A stretch of DNA of 5,058 nucleotides from an uncultured Lachnospiraceae bacterium (GCA_910576895.1 CAJTJZ010000080.1:1-5058); one strand, 5' to 3'. Counted from the stretch's first letter, positions 1-5,058 are shown. Program-made: numbers and translations. The notes: generated by a model from the letters alone, not told the origin.

Positions 1-425
1 CTTTCCATATGATGAACATTTAAAATCTTATCTTTTGATTTTCCTTTACAACATTGACAAGTATGATGATCACGGAATAAGACATATTCTCTTACATTCC
101 AAAAAGCAAGCTGTTCTCCCTGCTGGTAGTCTTCTCCTTGTATGTTAGGATTTTTAATTTTCTGAATATCAAAACTGGCTGTTTCTACCACAATTTTTGT
201 GATAGGCAAAATTTTATGAATGTTTTTTATTACTTGTAAATGACACTGAATTTTGTGCTGAATACTGGGAGCAAGCCAACCATCTTCTTTCTTACGATTA
301 TCAAATCTTGCTTTACGGTATCTTGTTTTTCTATTTCTTCTGCTTCTTCGATTTTGTCTGCGTATAGAAAGTAATTCCACCACATCTTTTCGCAGTGCTA
401 CCTCAGCACAATAAAGTTCTTCTTT
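1..425 (-). pseudogene. iscB: iscB-type RRXRR/HNH nuclease, 5'-truncated remnant (3' end beyond window)
   Basis: An open frame of 141 full codons reads from 425 down to the window edge and strongly resembles the IscB family, transposon-encoded RNA-guided nucleases ancestral to Cas9. Numbering from codon 425-423, an arginine-rich bridge helix spans residues 22-44 (RRQNRRSRRNRKTRYRK). It is followed by the family block GWLAPSIQHK (49-58), a RuvC-II-like strand with the acidic residue E81 (KIVVETASFD), the QKIKNP and NVREYVLFRD blocks, and an HNH start with C123-x-x-C126 and H138-H139. The N-terminal PLMP domain and the RuvC-I aspartate are absent. The frame is closed by TAA at 426-428, only 2 nt after the recombinase stop, and has no ATG and no ribosome binding site. 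The guide (omega) RNA normally lies upstream of iscB and would be lost with the 5' end. What remains cannot be a working nuclease on its own. The C-terminus (rest of HNH, RuvC-III) is outside the window. Family assignment is confident; decay is inferred. Confidence 0.8.
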
Positions 426-430
426 TTATT

Positions 431-1495
431 TTATTTCTTTTCGTTTTTTATATCTTGTGCCTTTTCTGAAATAAATACTGCTTGTGCAGCTTCTCTTTTT
501 GTAATATAATGTTCTGTTTTTATATATCTTGCACTTGTAGAAACACAATCAAGCATTGTTCCTACAAGTTCTTTATTATTTGTCTTTTTATATAATTCTA
601 CCCCATAAGTATTGCGTAAAATCGTTGGTGTTACTTTTTTTGATTGTAAAGAAACTTGTGCAAGTTTTGCAACTAATTTTTCAATAGCACGTACCGTCAT
701 ACGTGTTCTACGTATTGAAAGAAAAACTGCTTTTTCATCTGGAAATTTTGTAAGCATATTTTTTCTATCTTGCAAATATTCTTGCAAGACGTTACTTACT
801 TTCTGATTAATATATACCGTAGCACTTTTTCCACCTTTACGAACAATTGATATTTTATTGTCTTTTGTATCAATATCATTGATATCTAATCCCTGACATT
901 CGGATACTCGAATCCCTGTATTTAAAATAAGCAAAAGTATGGTATAATCACGAAGTTTTGTTTTTTTCAAATAGGCTTCCTGATGCGGTGATTTTGCAGT
1001 ACTATTGATAACACTACGAAACATTTCCTGAATTTCTTCTGGTGATAAATGATTGACATTATCTTCTATTTGAAATCTCGGTTTTTTTAAAATACTAAAT
1101 GGATTAGATGGAACAAGCCCTTTTAATGTCATATACTTAAACCAATTGTTTAAAATGGACATACTCCGTTTTATCATAGCAGGACCAGAGGTATCATAAA
1201 GATATTGTACATAAGTTTCGGCATCTTTTTTTGTAACTCCTGCAATAACGGAAAGTTCCATTGTTTTTAAATGATATGCATCTTCCTTTTCCATATATTT
1301 TTTTTGATTTTCATTGATAAAATTGAGAAAATGCTCTATTTCATAAGCATAAGCAATCAATGTTTTTAATTCTAAACGAGTGATTTCGCTTAGAATATAA
1401 TTTTTCGCAAAATAGGGAACTTCCTCTAATATTGTCTGCAATTGATTGTTTAATCTTCTTTTTTTTGATTGATACCAATCAGAATCTTTGCCCAT
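431..1495 (-). CDS. XerS-like tyrosine recombinase with degenerate active site
   Basis: This is a tyrosine-type site-specific recombinase/integrase, 354 aa from the chosen start and close to the usual XerS length. Residue numbers here count from the upstream ATG at 1501. An N-terminal SAM-like DNA-binding domain occupies about 27-125 and the catalytic domain about 150-335. Present are Arg I (R198 in NTGIRVSE), the beta-hairpin Lys (K222 in RKGGK), Arg II (R296) and a plausible nucleophile Tyr (Y326 in STSARYIK). Missing are the HxxR histidine (TPTILR, so T293) and the LGH histidine: the segment reads LDCVSTSARY, two to three residues shorter than the usual LGH-x(8)-Y. Family members strand-transfer DNA at dif-like or att sites; this one may be weak, altered or only DNA-binding. 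Two ATGs compete, at 1501 and 1495. The AGGGG box at 1504-1508 is 2 nt from the first and 8 nt from the second, so the second is preferred. It follows the carbonic-anhydrase gene by about 75 nt with no terminator between them, and has its own promoter. Confidence 0.85.
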   Translation of the reverse strand: MGKDSDWYQSKKRRLNNQLQTILEEVPYFAKNYILSEITRLELKTLIAYAYEIEHFLNFINENQKKYMEKEDAYHLKTMELSVIAGVTKKDAETYVQYLYDTSGPAMIKRSMSILNNWFKYMTLKGLVPSNPFSILKKPRFQIEDNVNHLSPEEIQEMFRSVINSTAKSPHQEAYLKKTKLRDYTILLLILNTGIRVSECQGLDINDIDTKDNKISIVRKGGKSATVYINQKVSNVLQEYLQDRKNMLTKFPDEKAVFLSIRRTRMTVRAIEKLVAKLAQVSLQSKKVTPTILRNTYGVELYKKTNNKELVGTMLDCVSTSARYIKTEHYITKREAAQAVFISEKAQDIKNEKK

Positions 1496-1503
1496 ATACA
1501 TTT

Positions 1504-1508
1504 CCCCT
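1504..1508 (-). promoter_or_regulatory. ribosome binding site deciding the recombinase start
   Basis: AGGGG on the minus strand lies 8 nt before the ATG at 1495 and only 2 nt before the ATG at 1501. The spacing favours the downstream ATG, giving a protein beginning MGKDSDWY. Confidence 0.6.
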
Positions 1509-1523
1509 TACATTTCTTACTAC

Positions 1524-1548
1524 GGAGCGATCAGTTTTTTTGACCGCC
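1524..1548. repeat. imperfect inverted repeat next to the recombinase -10 box (operator or recombinase site?)
   Basis: On the plus strand the arms are GGAGCGATCA (1524-1533) and TGACCGCC (1541-1548), separated by G plus six T. They pair over eight positions with one bulged A and one G-T pair. The arms are GC-rich in an AT-rich setting, and the repeat abuts the -10 hexamer of the recombinase gene, so it covers the expected transcription start. That position suits an operator for autorepression. Two roughly 11-bp arms around a 6-bp T spacer also loosely recall the architecture of a Xer core site. No T-run follows the arms on the minus strand, so it is not a normal terminator. The structure is seen; the role is inferred. 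Confidence 0.5.
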
Positions 1549-1557
1549 ATTATACCA
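1549..1557 (-). promoter_or_regulatory. extended -10 promoter of the recombinase gene
   Basis: The minus strand reads TGGTATAAT, a perfect -10 hexamer with the extended TGn motif. A -35 box at normal spacing is poor (TTATTA at best), as is usual for extended -10 promoters. It begins 12 nt after the carbonic-anhydrase stop codon. Transcription would start near 1542, inside the inverted repeat, leaving a leader of about 45 nt before the ATG at 1495. Confidence 0.6.
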
Positions 1558-1569
1558 TGATAATGATAA

Positions 1570-2064
1570 TTATAATAAGGTTGCTTTTATCTGCCCAAAA
1601 CTCTTTTTTGCTTCCATAATATATTCTAAAGCATTTTGATGATTTTGTGCAATTTCTTCTTCAGAAATTTCTCTTTGTATCTTACCCGGGTTTCCAAAAA
1701 CAACACAATTATCAGGAATTACTTTATCCTGTGGGATTAAAGTTCCTGCACCAATAATACAATTTTTTCCTATCTGAGCATGATTTAAAATAATCGCACC
1801 CATACCAATCACAGTATTTTCACCAATGGTACAACCATGTAAAATAGCACCATGTCCAACCGTAACAAAATCTCCAATCACTAAAGGAAATCCCCGATCA
1901 ACATGAAGAACGGCATTATCTTGAATATTTGTACCATTTCCAATCGTAATGGTATCAGCATCGGCACGAATCGTTGCATGATAAAAAATACTAACATCTT
2001 GTCCAAAATGAACCTTTCCAAGAATACAACTTTCCTTTGCCCGATAAATAGATGGTTTTATCAT
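1570..2064 (-). CDS. gamma-carbonic-anhydrase-family protein (YrdA/PaaY-like left-handed beta-helix)
   Basis: A 164-aa protein of the usual length for the YrdA/PaaY/CaiE branch of gamma-class carbonic anhydrases. These are cytoplasmic trimers of left-handed beta-helices that bind a metal between subunits. Hexapeptide repeats (IGNGTN, IGDFVT, IGENTV, IGKNCI) run from about residue 14 to 125, followed by a C-terminal helix (EEEIAQNHQNALEYIMEA). The three metal ligands are all present: H54 (NAVLHV), H71 and H76 (VGHGAILHG). The accompanying R33, D35 (IRADAD) and Q48 (NIQDN) are also in place, so metal binding is expected. Whether it hydrates CO2 or acts as a thioesterase/accessory protein cannot be read from sequence, since many close relatives show little carbonic anhydrase activity. 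The ATG at 2064 has AAGGAG 10 nt upstream (2075-2080). It has its own promoter and a structured leader. No terminator follows, so read-through into the recombinase gene is possible. Confidence 0.92.
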   Translation of the reverse strand: MIKPSIYRAKESCILGKVHFGQDVSIFYHATIRADADTITIGNGTNIQDNAVLHVDRGFPLVIGDFVTVGHGAILHGCTIGENTVIGMGAIILNHAQIGKNCIIGAGTLIPQDKVIPDNCVVFGNPGKIQREISEEEIAQNHQNALEYIMEAKKSFGQIKATLL

Positions 2065-2100
2065 AAAACAATATCTCCTTTTCTACAATACACTGATAAG

Positions 2101-2140
2101 AAAAAGCTGGAGAAAGAAAATAAAACTCTTTTCCAGCCTT
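2101..2140 (-). terminator. terminator-like hairpin in the leader of the carbonic-anhydrase-like gene
   Basis: On the minus strand GCTGGA (2137-2132) pairs with TCCAGC (2111-2106). AAAG/CTTT extends the stem after one bulged base, and the outer AAG can pair with CTT. The loop is A/T-rich and the stem is followed directly by TTTTTCTTAT, the form of an intrinsic terminator. It lies 3-4 nt downstream of the predicted start of the mRNA from the 2151-2179 promoter. It could be a second terminator for transcripts from the ABC operon, a 5' stabilising hairpin, or an attenuator. Confidence 0.5.
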
Positions 2141-2150
2141 TCCTAAAACA

Positions 2151-2179
2151 ATTATATTCATATTATTAAAAAGAATCAA
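2151..2179 (-). promoter_or_regulatory. promoter of the carbonic-anhydrase-like gene
   Basis: The minus strand has TTGATT (2179-2174), 17 bases, then TATAAT (2156-2151), a near-consensus housekeeping sigma-factor promoter. The predicted start is near 2144, giving a leader of about 80 nt before the ATG at 2064 that contains the hairpin at 2101-2140. Confidence 0.75.
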
Positions 2180-2239
2180 GAGAAATTATAATTATTCTTA
2201 TCCTGTAATTGGTTTAGATTAATTTATTACATTTATTGT

Positions 2240-2270
2240 AAAAATAAAAAAGTCCTTTTTAAAAGACTAA
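2240..2270 (-). terminator. intrinsic terminator of the VanZ/ABC transporter operon
   Basis: The minus strand has AGTCTTTT pairing with AAAAGGACT (2268-2250; one T-G pair, very small loop), followed at once by TTTTTT and a further T-rich run (down to about 2240). It lies about 20 nt after the ATPase stop codon, the expected place for the end of the operon. The stem is short and A/T-rich, so efficiency is uncertain. Confidence 0.7.
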
Positions 2271-2289
2271 TTACATTATGTTCAGTTTC

Positions 2290-2934
2290 TTAGCTTTCTT
2301 TTTGTAACAATTCAATTTCAAATGAGATAAAGTTCTCATTAACTCTATCATGAGAACTTAAAATAATCGTTTTTCCCGACTGATTCATATGTGTGAACAA
2401 TTTCATCACTTTATCTCGTCCTTCTTCATCTAGAGAAGCTGTCGGCTCATCCGCTATGATAATCCTTGATTTTTTCACACATGCCCTTGCAATTGCCACT
2501 CGCTGCTGCTCTCCCCTTGATAATCGTCCTGCGGCAGTATCAAGTAAATTCTCTATTTCTAAATACTTTGCTATTTCATAGATCTTCTCTTTTGCTTTAC
2601 TTAAATTTTTCTGTAATCTTAACGATAACATAATATTTTCATAAGCACACAGATTCGCAATCAAATGTAGATTTTGTGGAATATATCCAATATCATATTT
2701 TCGTATTTTTGAATTAATCATATCATTTGTACATTTTACCAACCTCCCATCATAAAAATACTGCCCAGAATCATATGTATCCACCATAGCCAATATTTTA
2801 AGAAGAGTTGTTTTTCCACAGCCAGACGGTCCTTTCACAAGAACCGCTTCTCCCTGTTCAATTTCAACATTAAAATTATGAATGATAATTCTGTTTTCGC
2901 CAGCTTTTTTTTCCAAATTAATTATTTTAATCAA
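2290..2934 (-). CDS. ABC transporter ATP-binding protein (LolD/MacB type)
   Basis: A single nucleotide-binding domain, 214 aa from the chosen start, that powers the two membrane proteins encoded just upstream. All motifs are present: Walker A GPSGCGKT (35-42), Q-loop Q87 (YIPQN), signature LSRGEQQR (138-145), Walker B RIIIADEP (157-164) with E163, D-loop SLDE and switch H195 (SSHD). The signature has R for the usual G at its third position, a common variant. The family drives mechanotransmission-type or extrusion transporters with FtsX-like permeases; the later part (EPTASLDEEGRDKV) also recalls bacteriocin-export ATPases. I place the start at TTG 2934-2932: AGGAG at 2945-2949 sits 10 nt before it, the permease stop is 2 nt upstream, and the protein begins MIKIINLEKK, a normal N-terminus for this family. 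A longer frame from TTG 2985 adds 17 residues unlike the family and overlaps the permease by 49 nt. Confidence 0.93.
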   Translation of the reverse strand: MIKIINLEKKAGENRIIIHNFNVEIEQGEAVLVKGPSGCGKTTLLKILAMVDTYDSGQYFYDGRLVKCTNDMINSKIRKYDIGYIPQNLHLIANLCAYENIMLSLRLQKNLSKAKEKIYEIAKYLEIENLLDTAAGRLSRGEQQRVAIARACVKKSRIIIADEPTASLDEEGRDKVMKLFTHMNQSGKTIILSSHDRVNENFISFEIELLQKES

Positions 2935-2936
2935 GT

Positions 2937-3998
2937 TTATTTTACTCCTTTTGCAATCACATTCACTGTCAATGCAAAGATACAAACAAAAGAAATTGCA
3001 GTAAATAATAATAATATATCATATACATAATGATTGATTATGTCTGTTTCGAATACTTTCAGTGAATAAATCCTGACACCTATATACGAAACAATAACAT
3101 CCATGAATAGTGATACAGAGAAACAAACAGATAATTCCGCATAACTATATCCCTGCTCCCACATTATTCTCAAATCCTGTGCATTTTTGTATATGTAAAT
3201 GTATAATAAATAAAAAGAACTAAATATCATGGAACATACCAGTAATACCGCCATCAATCGATTTACATGAGTCTGTCTAACATCATATTCATCACCTTGC
3301 ATTTCATTAAAATATTCACAATTTCTTAAATTATAACCCTCTGCTTCAAGTTTTTCATAACCATATTCATCTGCCATAATGGCACGTGTTGAAACTTTCA
3401 TATTAAATAAATCCCACAGTTTTTTATTATTGGTAATTAAAATATTTTCTGACGATTTTGTAAAAATATTTTTATAGTTTAATTTTTCACCACCAACATT
3501 TAAAAACATAAAAGAATATTCTTTGCCTAAGATACCTGTAACAGTTCCAATATATGTAGAACCAATATAATAAGAATCTCCAAGCTTATATTCCGAAGAA
3601 AAATTGCCTCCAACAATCACCTCATCATCACTTTTGAGCCATTCTCCTTGCTGCAATGGATATTCAAATTTTAACATATATTCATTCAAATAGACATACT
3701 GTTCCAAGAATTCTTTTTCATGTTCCAAATAGGAACACACATATCCAACATGATTATTTAAATTAGTATGGTCAACCATCTGTATGAAATTATGATCATC
3801 TATATCCCCATCAAATGGAGCACAAATATACATGGAATTAGTGGGAAAATCCACAAATATATTCTTATTGTATTCTATTTCAAATAATTCATGATTTATA
3901 TAAAACAACAATCCAATTAATAAATTAAAATACATAAAAATCATTATTATATTCTGAACTATATTTCTTCTGTAATTTTTCACAATAAAATACAACAC
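2937..3998 (-). CDS. FtsX/MacB-type ABC permease with extracellular domain
   Basis: A 353-aa membrane protein with the classic MacB/FtsX layout. It has a short basic N-terminus (KNYRRN), TM1 at about 12-34, an extracytoplasmic domain at about 35-245, then TM2 (246-269), TM3 (289-310) and TM4 (326-347). The outer domain contains the stretch LQQGEW..DDEVIVGGNFSSEYKLGD..IG and GTVTGIL (115-156), which matches the periplasmic-core pattern of MacB-like permeases. The TM2-TM3 loop KNAQDLRIMWEQGYS is the likely coupling helix that contacts the ATPase. The start is GTG 3998, with AGGTG at 4006-4010, 7 nt upstream; the gene overlaps the previous one by 19 nt. It almost certainly pairs with the small permease encoded before it, or forms homodimers. 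The outer domain is divergent and gives no substrate. Family confidence is good; role is inferred from context. Confidence 0.85.
   Translation of the reverse strand: MLYFIVKNYRRNIVQNIIMIFMYFNLLIGLLFYINHELFEIEYNKNIFVDFPTNSMYICAPFDGDIDDHNFIQMVDHTNLNNHVGYVCSYLEHEKEFLEQYVYLNEYMLKFEYPLQQGEWLKSDDEVIVGGNFSSEYKLGDSYYIGSTYIGTVTGILGKEYSFMFLNVGGEKLNYKNIFTKSSENILITNNKKLWDLFNMKVSTRAIMADEYGYEKLEAEGYNLRNCEYFNEMQGDEYDVRQTHVNRLMAVLLVCSMIFSSFYLLYIYIYKNAQDLRIMWEQGYSYAELSVCFSVSLFMDVIVSYIGVRIYSLKVFETDIINHYVYDILLLFTAISFVCIFALTVNVIAKGVK
2945..2949 (-). promoter_or_regulatory. ribosome binding site fixing a TTG start for the ATPase
   Basis: AGGAG (within AAAAGGAG) lies in the last codons of the permease gene, 10 nt before TTG 2934. 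No ATG lies at a suitable distance in frame. This supports a TTG start and coupling to translation of the permease. Confidence 0.7.
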
Positions 3999-4372
3999 AA
4001 CAAATCACCTGCAAAAAATGGCACTAAAAACATAATACAACATTCACCTATCAAATAAATGAATAATAAATGCTTAGAAACTCCCTGTTCGTACATTGCA
4101 CATATTATTTCTTTTCTTTTGTCAACATAAAAACGATAACCCAAAACCACCACTGCAATCATAAATGATACAAGCAGTGTTCCGCCAATATTGTATTTAA
4201 ATATATACATAATTATATAACTAGCGTCTATTACGTCTTGATTGCATATGTAATATAGGAAATCAGAATATAGTATATTAAACATAGCAAAAACAATCGT
4301 CATCATTGCCAAATGCATAATAACGATTATTCTATTAGCAGATATACTAATTTTTTCAAACAGTCCAAACAA
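3980..4372 (-). CDS. miniature FtsX-like permease subunit lacking outer domain and last TM
   Basis: A small membrane protein (130 aa from TTG 4372, or 133 aa from GTG 4381). Counting from GTG 4381, TM1 is about 17-37, followed by a short outer loop of about 25 residues (SDFLYYICNQDVIDASY), TM2 (62-84), a charged cytoplasmic loop, and a hydrophobic TM3 (104-133) that runs to the stop. The loop VDKRKEIICAMYEQGVSKHLL (86-106) matches the RRKEIGxLRAxGxS coupling segment of FtsX/MacB permeases and shares the EQG-x-S pattern with the larger permease. The extracellular domain and the expected fourth helix are missing. The tight 17-26 nt overlap upstream and 19-nt overlap downstream argue for a functional short gene rather than decay. 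For the start, AGGTG (4379-4383) is 6 nt from TTG 4372, whereas GTG 4381 lies inside that box and has no well-spaced site of its own. It is likely half of an asymmetric permease pair. It could instead be a truncated relic. Confidence 0.72.
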   Translation of the reverse strand: MFGLFEKISISANRIIVIMHLAMMTIVFAMFNILYSDFLYYICNQDVIDASYIIMYIFKYNIGGTLLVSFMIAVVVLGYRFYVDKRKEIICAMYEQGVSKHLLFIYLIGECCIMFLVPFFAGDLLCCILL

Positions 4373-4934
4373 TATTCTCACCTATCCAATGATAAAATTT
4401 TTCAAAACACGAAATAGTCTTAAATATTACTATACCAATTAAAATTCCAATAATATTCAGAATAATATCGTCTACATCAAATCTACGGCTTGGATATTGA
4501 AGTACAAGATCAATACAAACTTGAGCAATCTCAATTCCCAACGAAAACATAGTACATTTTATAAACAATACTGCGAAACTTTTATTTTTAACCACAAATC
4601 CTATTAGAATTGGCAATGGTAATAACAATACTATATTTCCAATAAGTTGAATTGATAAAAAACCATCATATCTAAATATTTTAGTAATGGTTCTAAAAGG
4701 AATTAACTGAAAACAGTTTACCAATCCACTCTTAGCTTTCATCAGTGATGAATCAATTATATTAATGGGTAATATTGTTACACTGATTAACAGCAATACA
4801 TATAATTCAATAATCCCAACATAAAAAAGTTTAAGACTATTGTTCTTTTTTACCAAACGAATTATAATAGTTACTATGAAAATCAAAAAAAATAGAATCA
4901 AAAATGTATTCGGAAATAATTGAATTGTAATCAT
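4356..4934 (-). CDS. VanZ-family membrane protein
   Basis: An integral membrane protein, 192 aa from the chosen ATG, with about five hydrophobic segments (9-26, 35-55, 95-115, 119-142, 155-175). The VanZ signature is clear: NIVLLLPLP (100-108), SLGIEIAQ (131-138), and RRFDVDDIILNIIG (150-163) with its conserved Arg, Asp-Asp and Asn. The founding VanZ gives low-level teicoplanin resistance in enterococci, and family members are scattered through Bacillota with largely unknown functions. Here it leads an ABC transporter operon, suggesting a cell-envelope or antimicrobial-peptide role; this is inference. The start is taken at ATG 4934, which has GGAGG 5 nt upstream (4940-4944). ATG 4958 would add MAVLVEDS with only a weak site and would sit about 7 nt from the predicted transcript start. 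The 3' end overlaps the mini-permease gene. Confidence 0.85.
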   Translation of the reverse strand: MITIQLFPNTFLILFFLIFIVTIIIRLVKKNNSLKLFYVGIIELYVLLLISVTILPINIIDSSLMKAKSGLVNCFQLIPFRTITKIFRYDGFLSIQLIGNIVLLLPLPILIGFVVKNKSFAVLFIKCTMFSLGIEIAQVCIDLVLQYPSRRFDVDDIILNIIGILIGIVIFKTISCFEKFYHWIGENIVWTV

Positions 4935-4939
4935 TGAAT

Positions 4940-4944
4940 CCTCC
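4940..4944 (-). promoter_or_regulatory. ribosome binding site deciding the VanZ-family start
   Basis: GGAGG lies 5 nt before ATG 4934. It is the strongest such box near the gene and favours this ATG over the one at 4958. Confidence 0.6.
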
Positions 4945-4971
4945 ACTAAAACTGCCATCTCTTACCAAGAT

Positions 4972-5002
4972 AGTATAAAAAATATTAAATGTTCATATGC
5001 AA
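4972..5002 (-). promoter_or_regulatory. probable promoter of the VanZ/ABC transporter operon
   Basis: The minus strand has TTGCAT (5002-4997), a 19-base A/T-rich spacer and TATACT (4977-4972). The hexamers are good but the spacer is 2 nt long, which suggests a weak or regulated promoter. The predicted start near 4965 leaves a leader of about 30 nt to ATG 4934. Confidence 0.5.
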
Positions 5003-5017
5003 CTTAAAAAAATCATC

Positions 5018-5028
5018 TTATTGAATAA
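5018..5028. repeat. 11-bp A/T palindrome upstream of the VanZ operon
   Basis: TTATTGAATAA is a perfect 5+1+5 inverted repeat lying about 15 nt upstream of the proposed -35 box. It could be a regulator half-site pair, but palindromes of this size are common by chance in A/T-rich DNA. Confidence 0.25.
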
Positions 5029-5040
5029 CATATCAGCTTT

Positions 5041-5057
5041 GAGATGACTCTCATCTC
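5041..5057. repeat. perfect 17-bp palindrome (7-3-7) upstream of the VanZ operon
   Basis: GAGATGA-CTC-TCATCTC is a perfect 7-bp inverted repeat with a 3-bp spacer, lying about 38 nt upstream of the proposed -35 box. No T-run follows on either strand inside the window, so it looks more like a protein-binding site than a terminator. A third copy of the half-site, TCATCT, lies at 5013-5018. The sequence beyond 5058 is not visible, so it may belong to the neighbouring gene. Confidence 0.4.
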
Positions 5058-5058
5058 T

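Noticed and set aside
612..806. Plus-strand open frame of 64 codons
   Set aside because: Lies wholly antisense to the recombinase gene, which has clear family motifs; no ribosome site or family resemblance.
431..1570. Recombinase plus flanks as a complete integrated mobile element
   Set aside because: I found no matching direct or inverted terminal repeats at the two ends and no cargo; the only structured sequence is the promoter-proximal inverted repeat.
1903..2169. Plus-strand open frame of 88 codons
   Set aside because: Antisense to the carbonic-anhydrase-like gene and its leader; low-complexity Asn/Lys/Ile-rich translation with no recognisable motif.
1991..2179. Minus-strand open frame of 62 codons overlapping the start of the carbonic-anhydrase-like gene
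   Set aside because: Out of frame with the real gene, begins at a TTG inside the -35 box of the promoter, and no homology is apparent.
2180..2289. Possible small RNA or gene in the gap between the ATPase and carbonic-anhydrase genes
   Set aside because: Apart from the terminator at 2240-2270 and the start of the downstream promoter it is plain A/T-rich spacer with no supported reading frame.
2393..2581. Plus-strand open frame of 62 codons
   Set aside because: Antisense shadow of the Walker B/signature region of the ABC ATPase.
2935..2985. 17-codon N-terminal extension of the ATPase from TTG 2985
   Set aside because: Overlaps the permease, has no suitable ribosome site, and the added residues (CIDSECDCKRSK) do not resemble an ABC ATPase N-terminus.

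Overview
The window is AT-rich bacterial DNA. Purine-rich Shine-Dalgarno sites, TATAAT-type promoters and the protein families present point to a Bacillota genome, most likely a gut-type Clostridia/Lachnospiraceae relative. That placement is an inference from family resemblance recalled from memory, not from a search. All supported genes lie on the minus strand, so transcription runs from position 5058 toward position 1.

In transcription order there are three blocks. (1) At 2290-4934 is a compact four-gene operon: a VanZ-family membrane protein, a very small FtsX/MacB-type permease, a full-sized FtsX/MacB-type permease with an extracellular domain, and a LolD/MacB-type ABC ATPase. The first two junctions overlap by about 17-19 nt and the last has a 2-nt gap. 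The last three genes appear to start at GTG or TTG codons, each with its ribosome binding site inside the end of the gene before it. A probable promoter lies at 4972-5002, a perfect 17-bp palindrome lies further upstream at 5041-5057, and an intrinsic terminator closes the operon at 2240-2270. Two unequal permeases, one ATPase and a VanZ protein suggest an envelope-active transporter, for example peptide or antibiotic defence or lipid/peptide extrusion. The substrate cannot be read from the sequence.

(2) At 1570-2064 is a single gene for a left-handed beta-helix gamma-carbonic-anhydrase-like protein with all three zinc histidines. It has its own strong promoter (2151-2179), and its mRNA would begin with a terminator-like hairpin.

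(3) At 431-1495 is a XerS-like tyrosine recombinase whose active site looks damaged: the HxxR histidine is Thr and the LGH motif is missing. It has an extended -10 promoter directly next to a GC-rich inverted repeat (1524-1548). Immediately after its stop codon the sequence becomes an iscB-type (RRXRR/HNH, RNA-guided nuclease family) reading frame that has lost its 5' end and runs off the window at position 1.

The least explained parts are the catalytically odd recombinase with its promoter palindrome and nuclease remnant, and the VanZ plus asymmetric-permease ABC operon. No rRNA, tRNA, CRISPR array or complete insertion sequence was seen.
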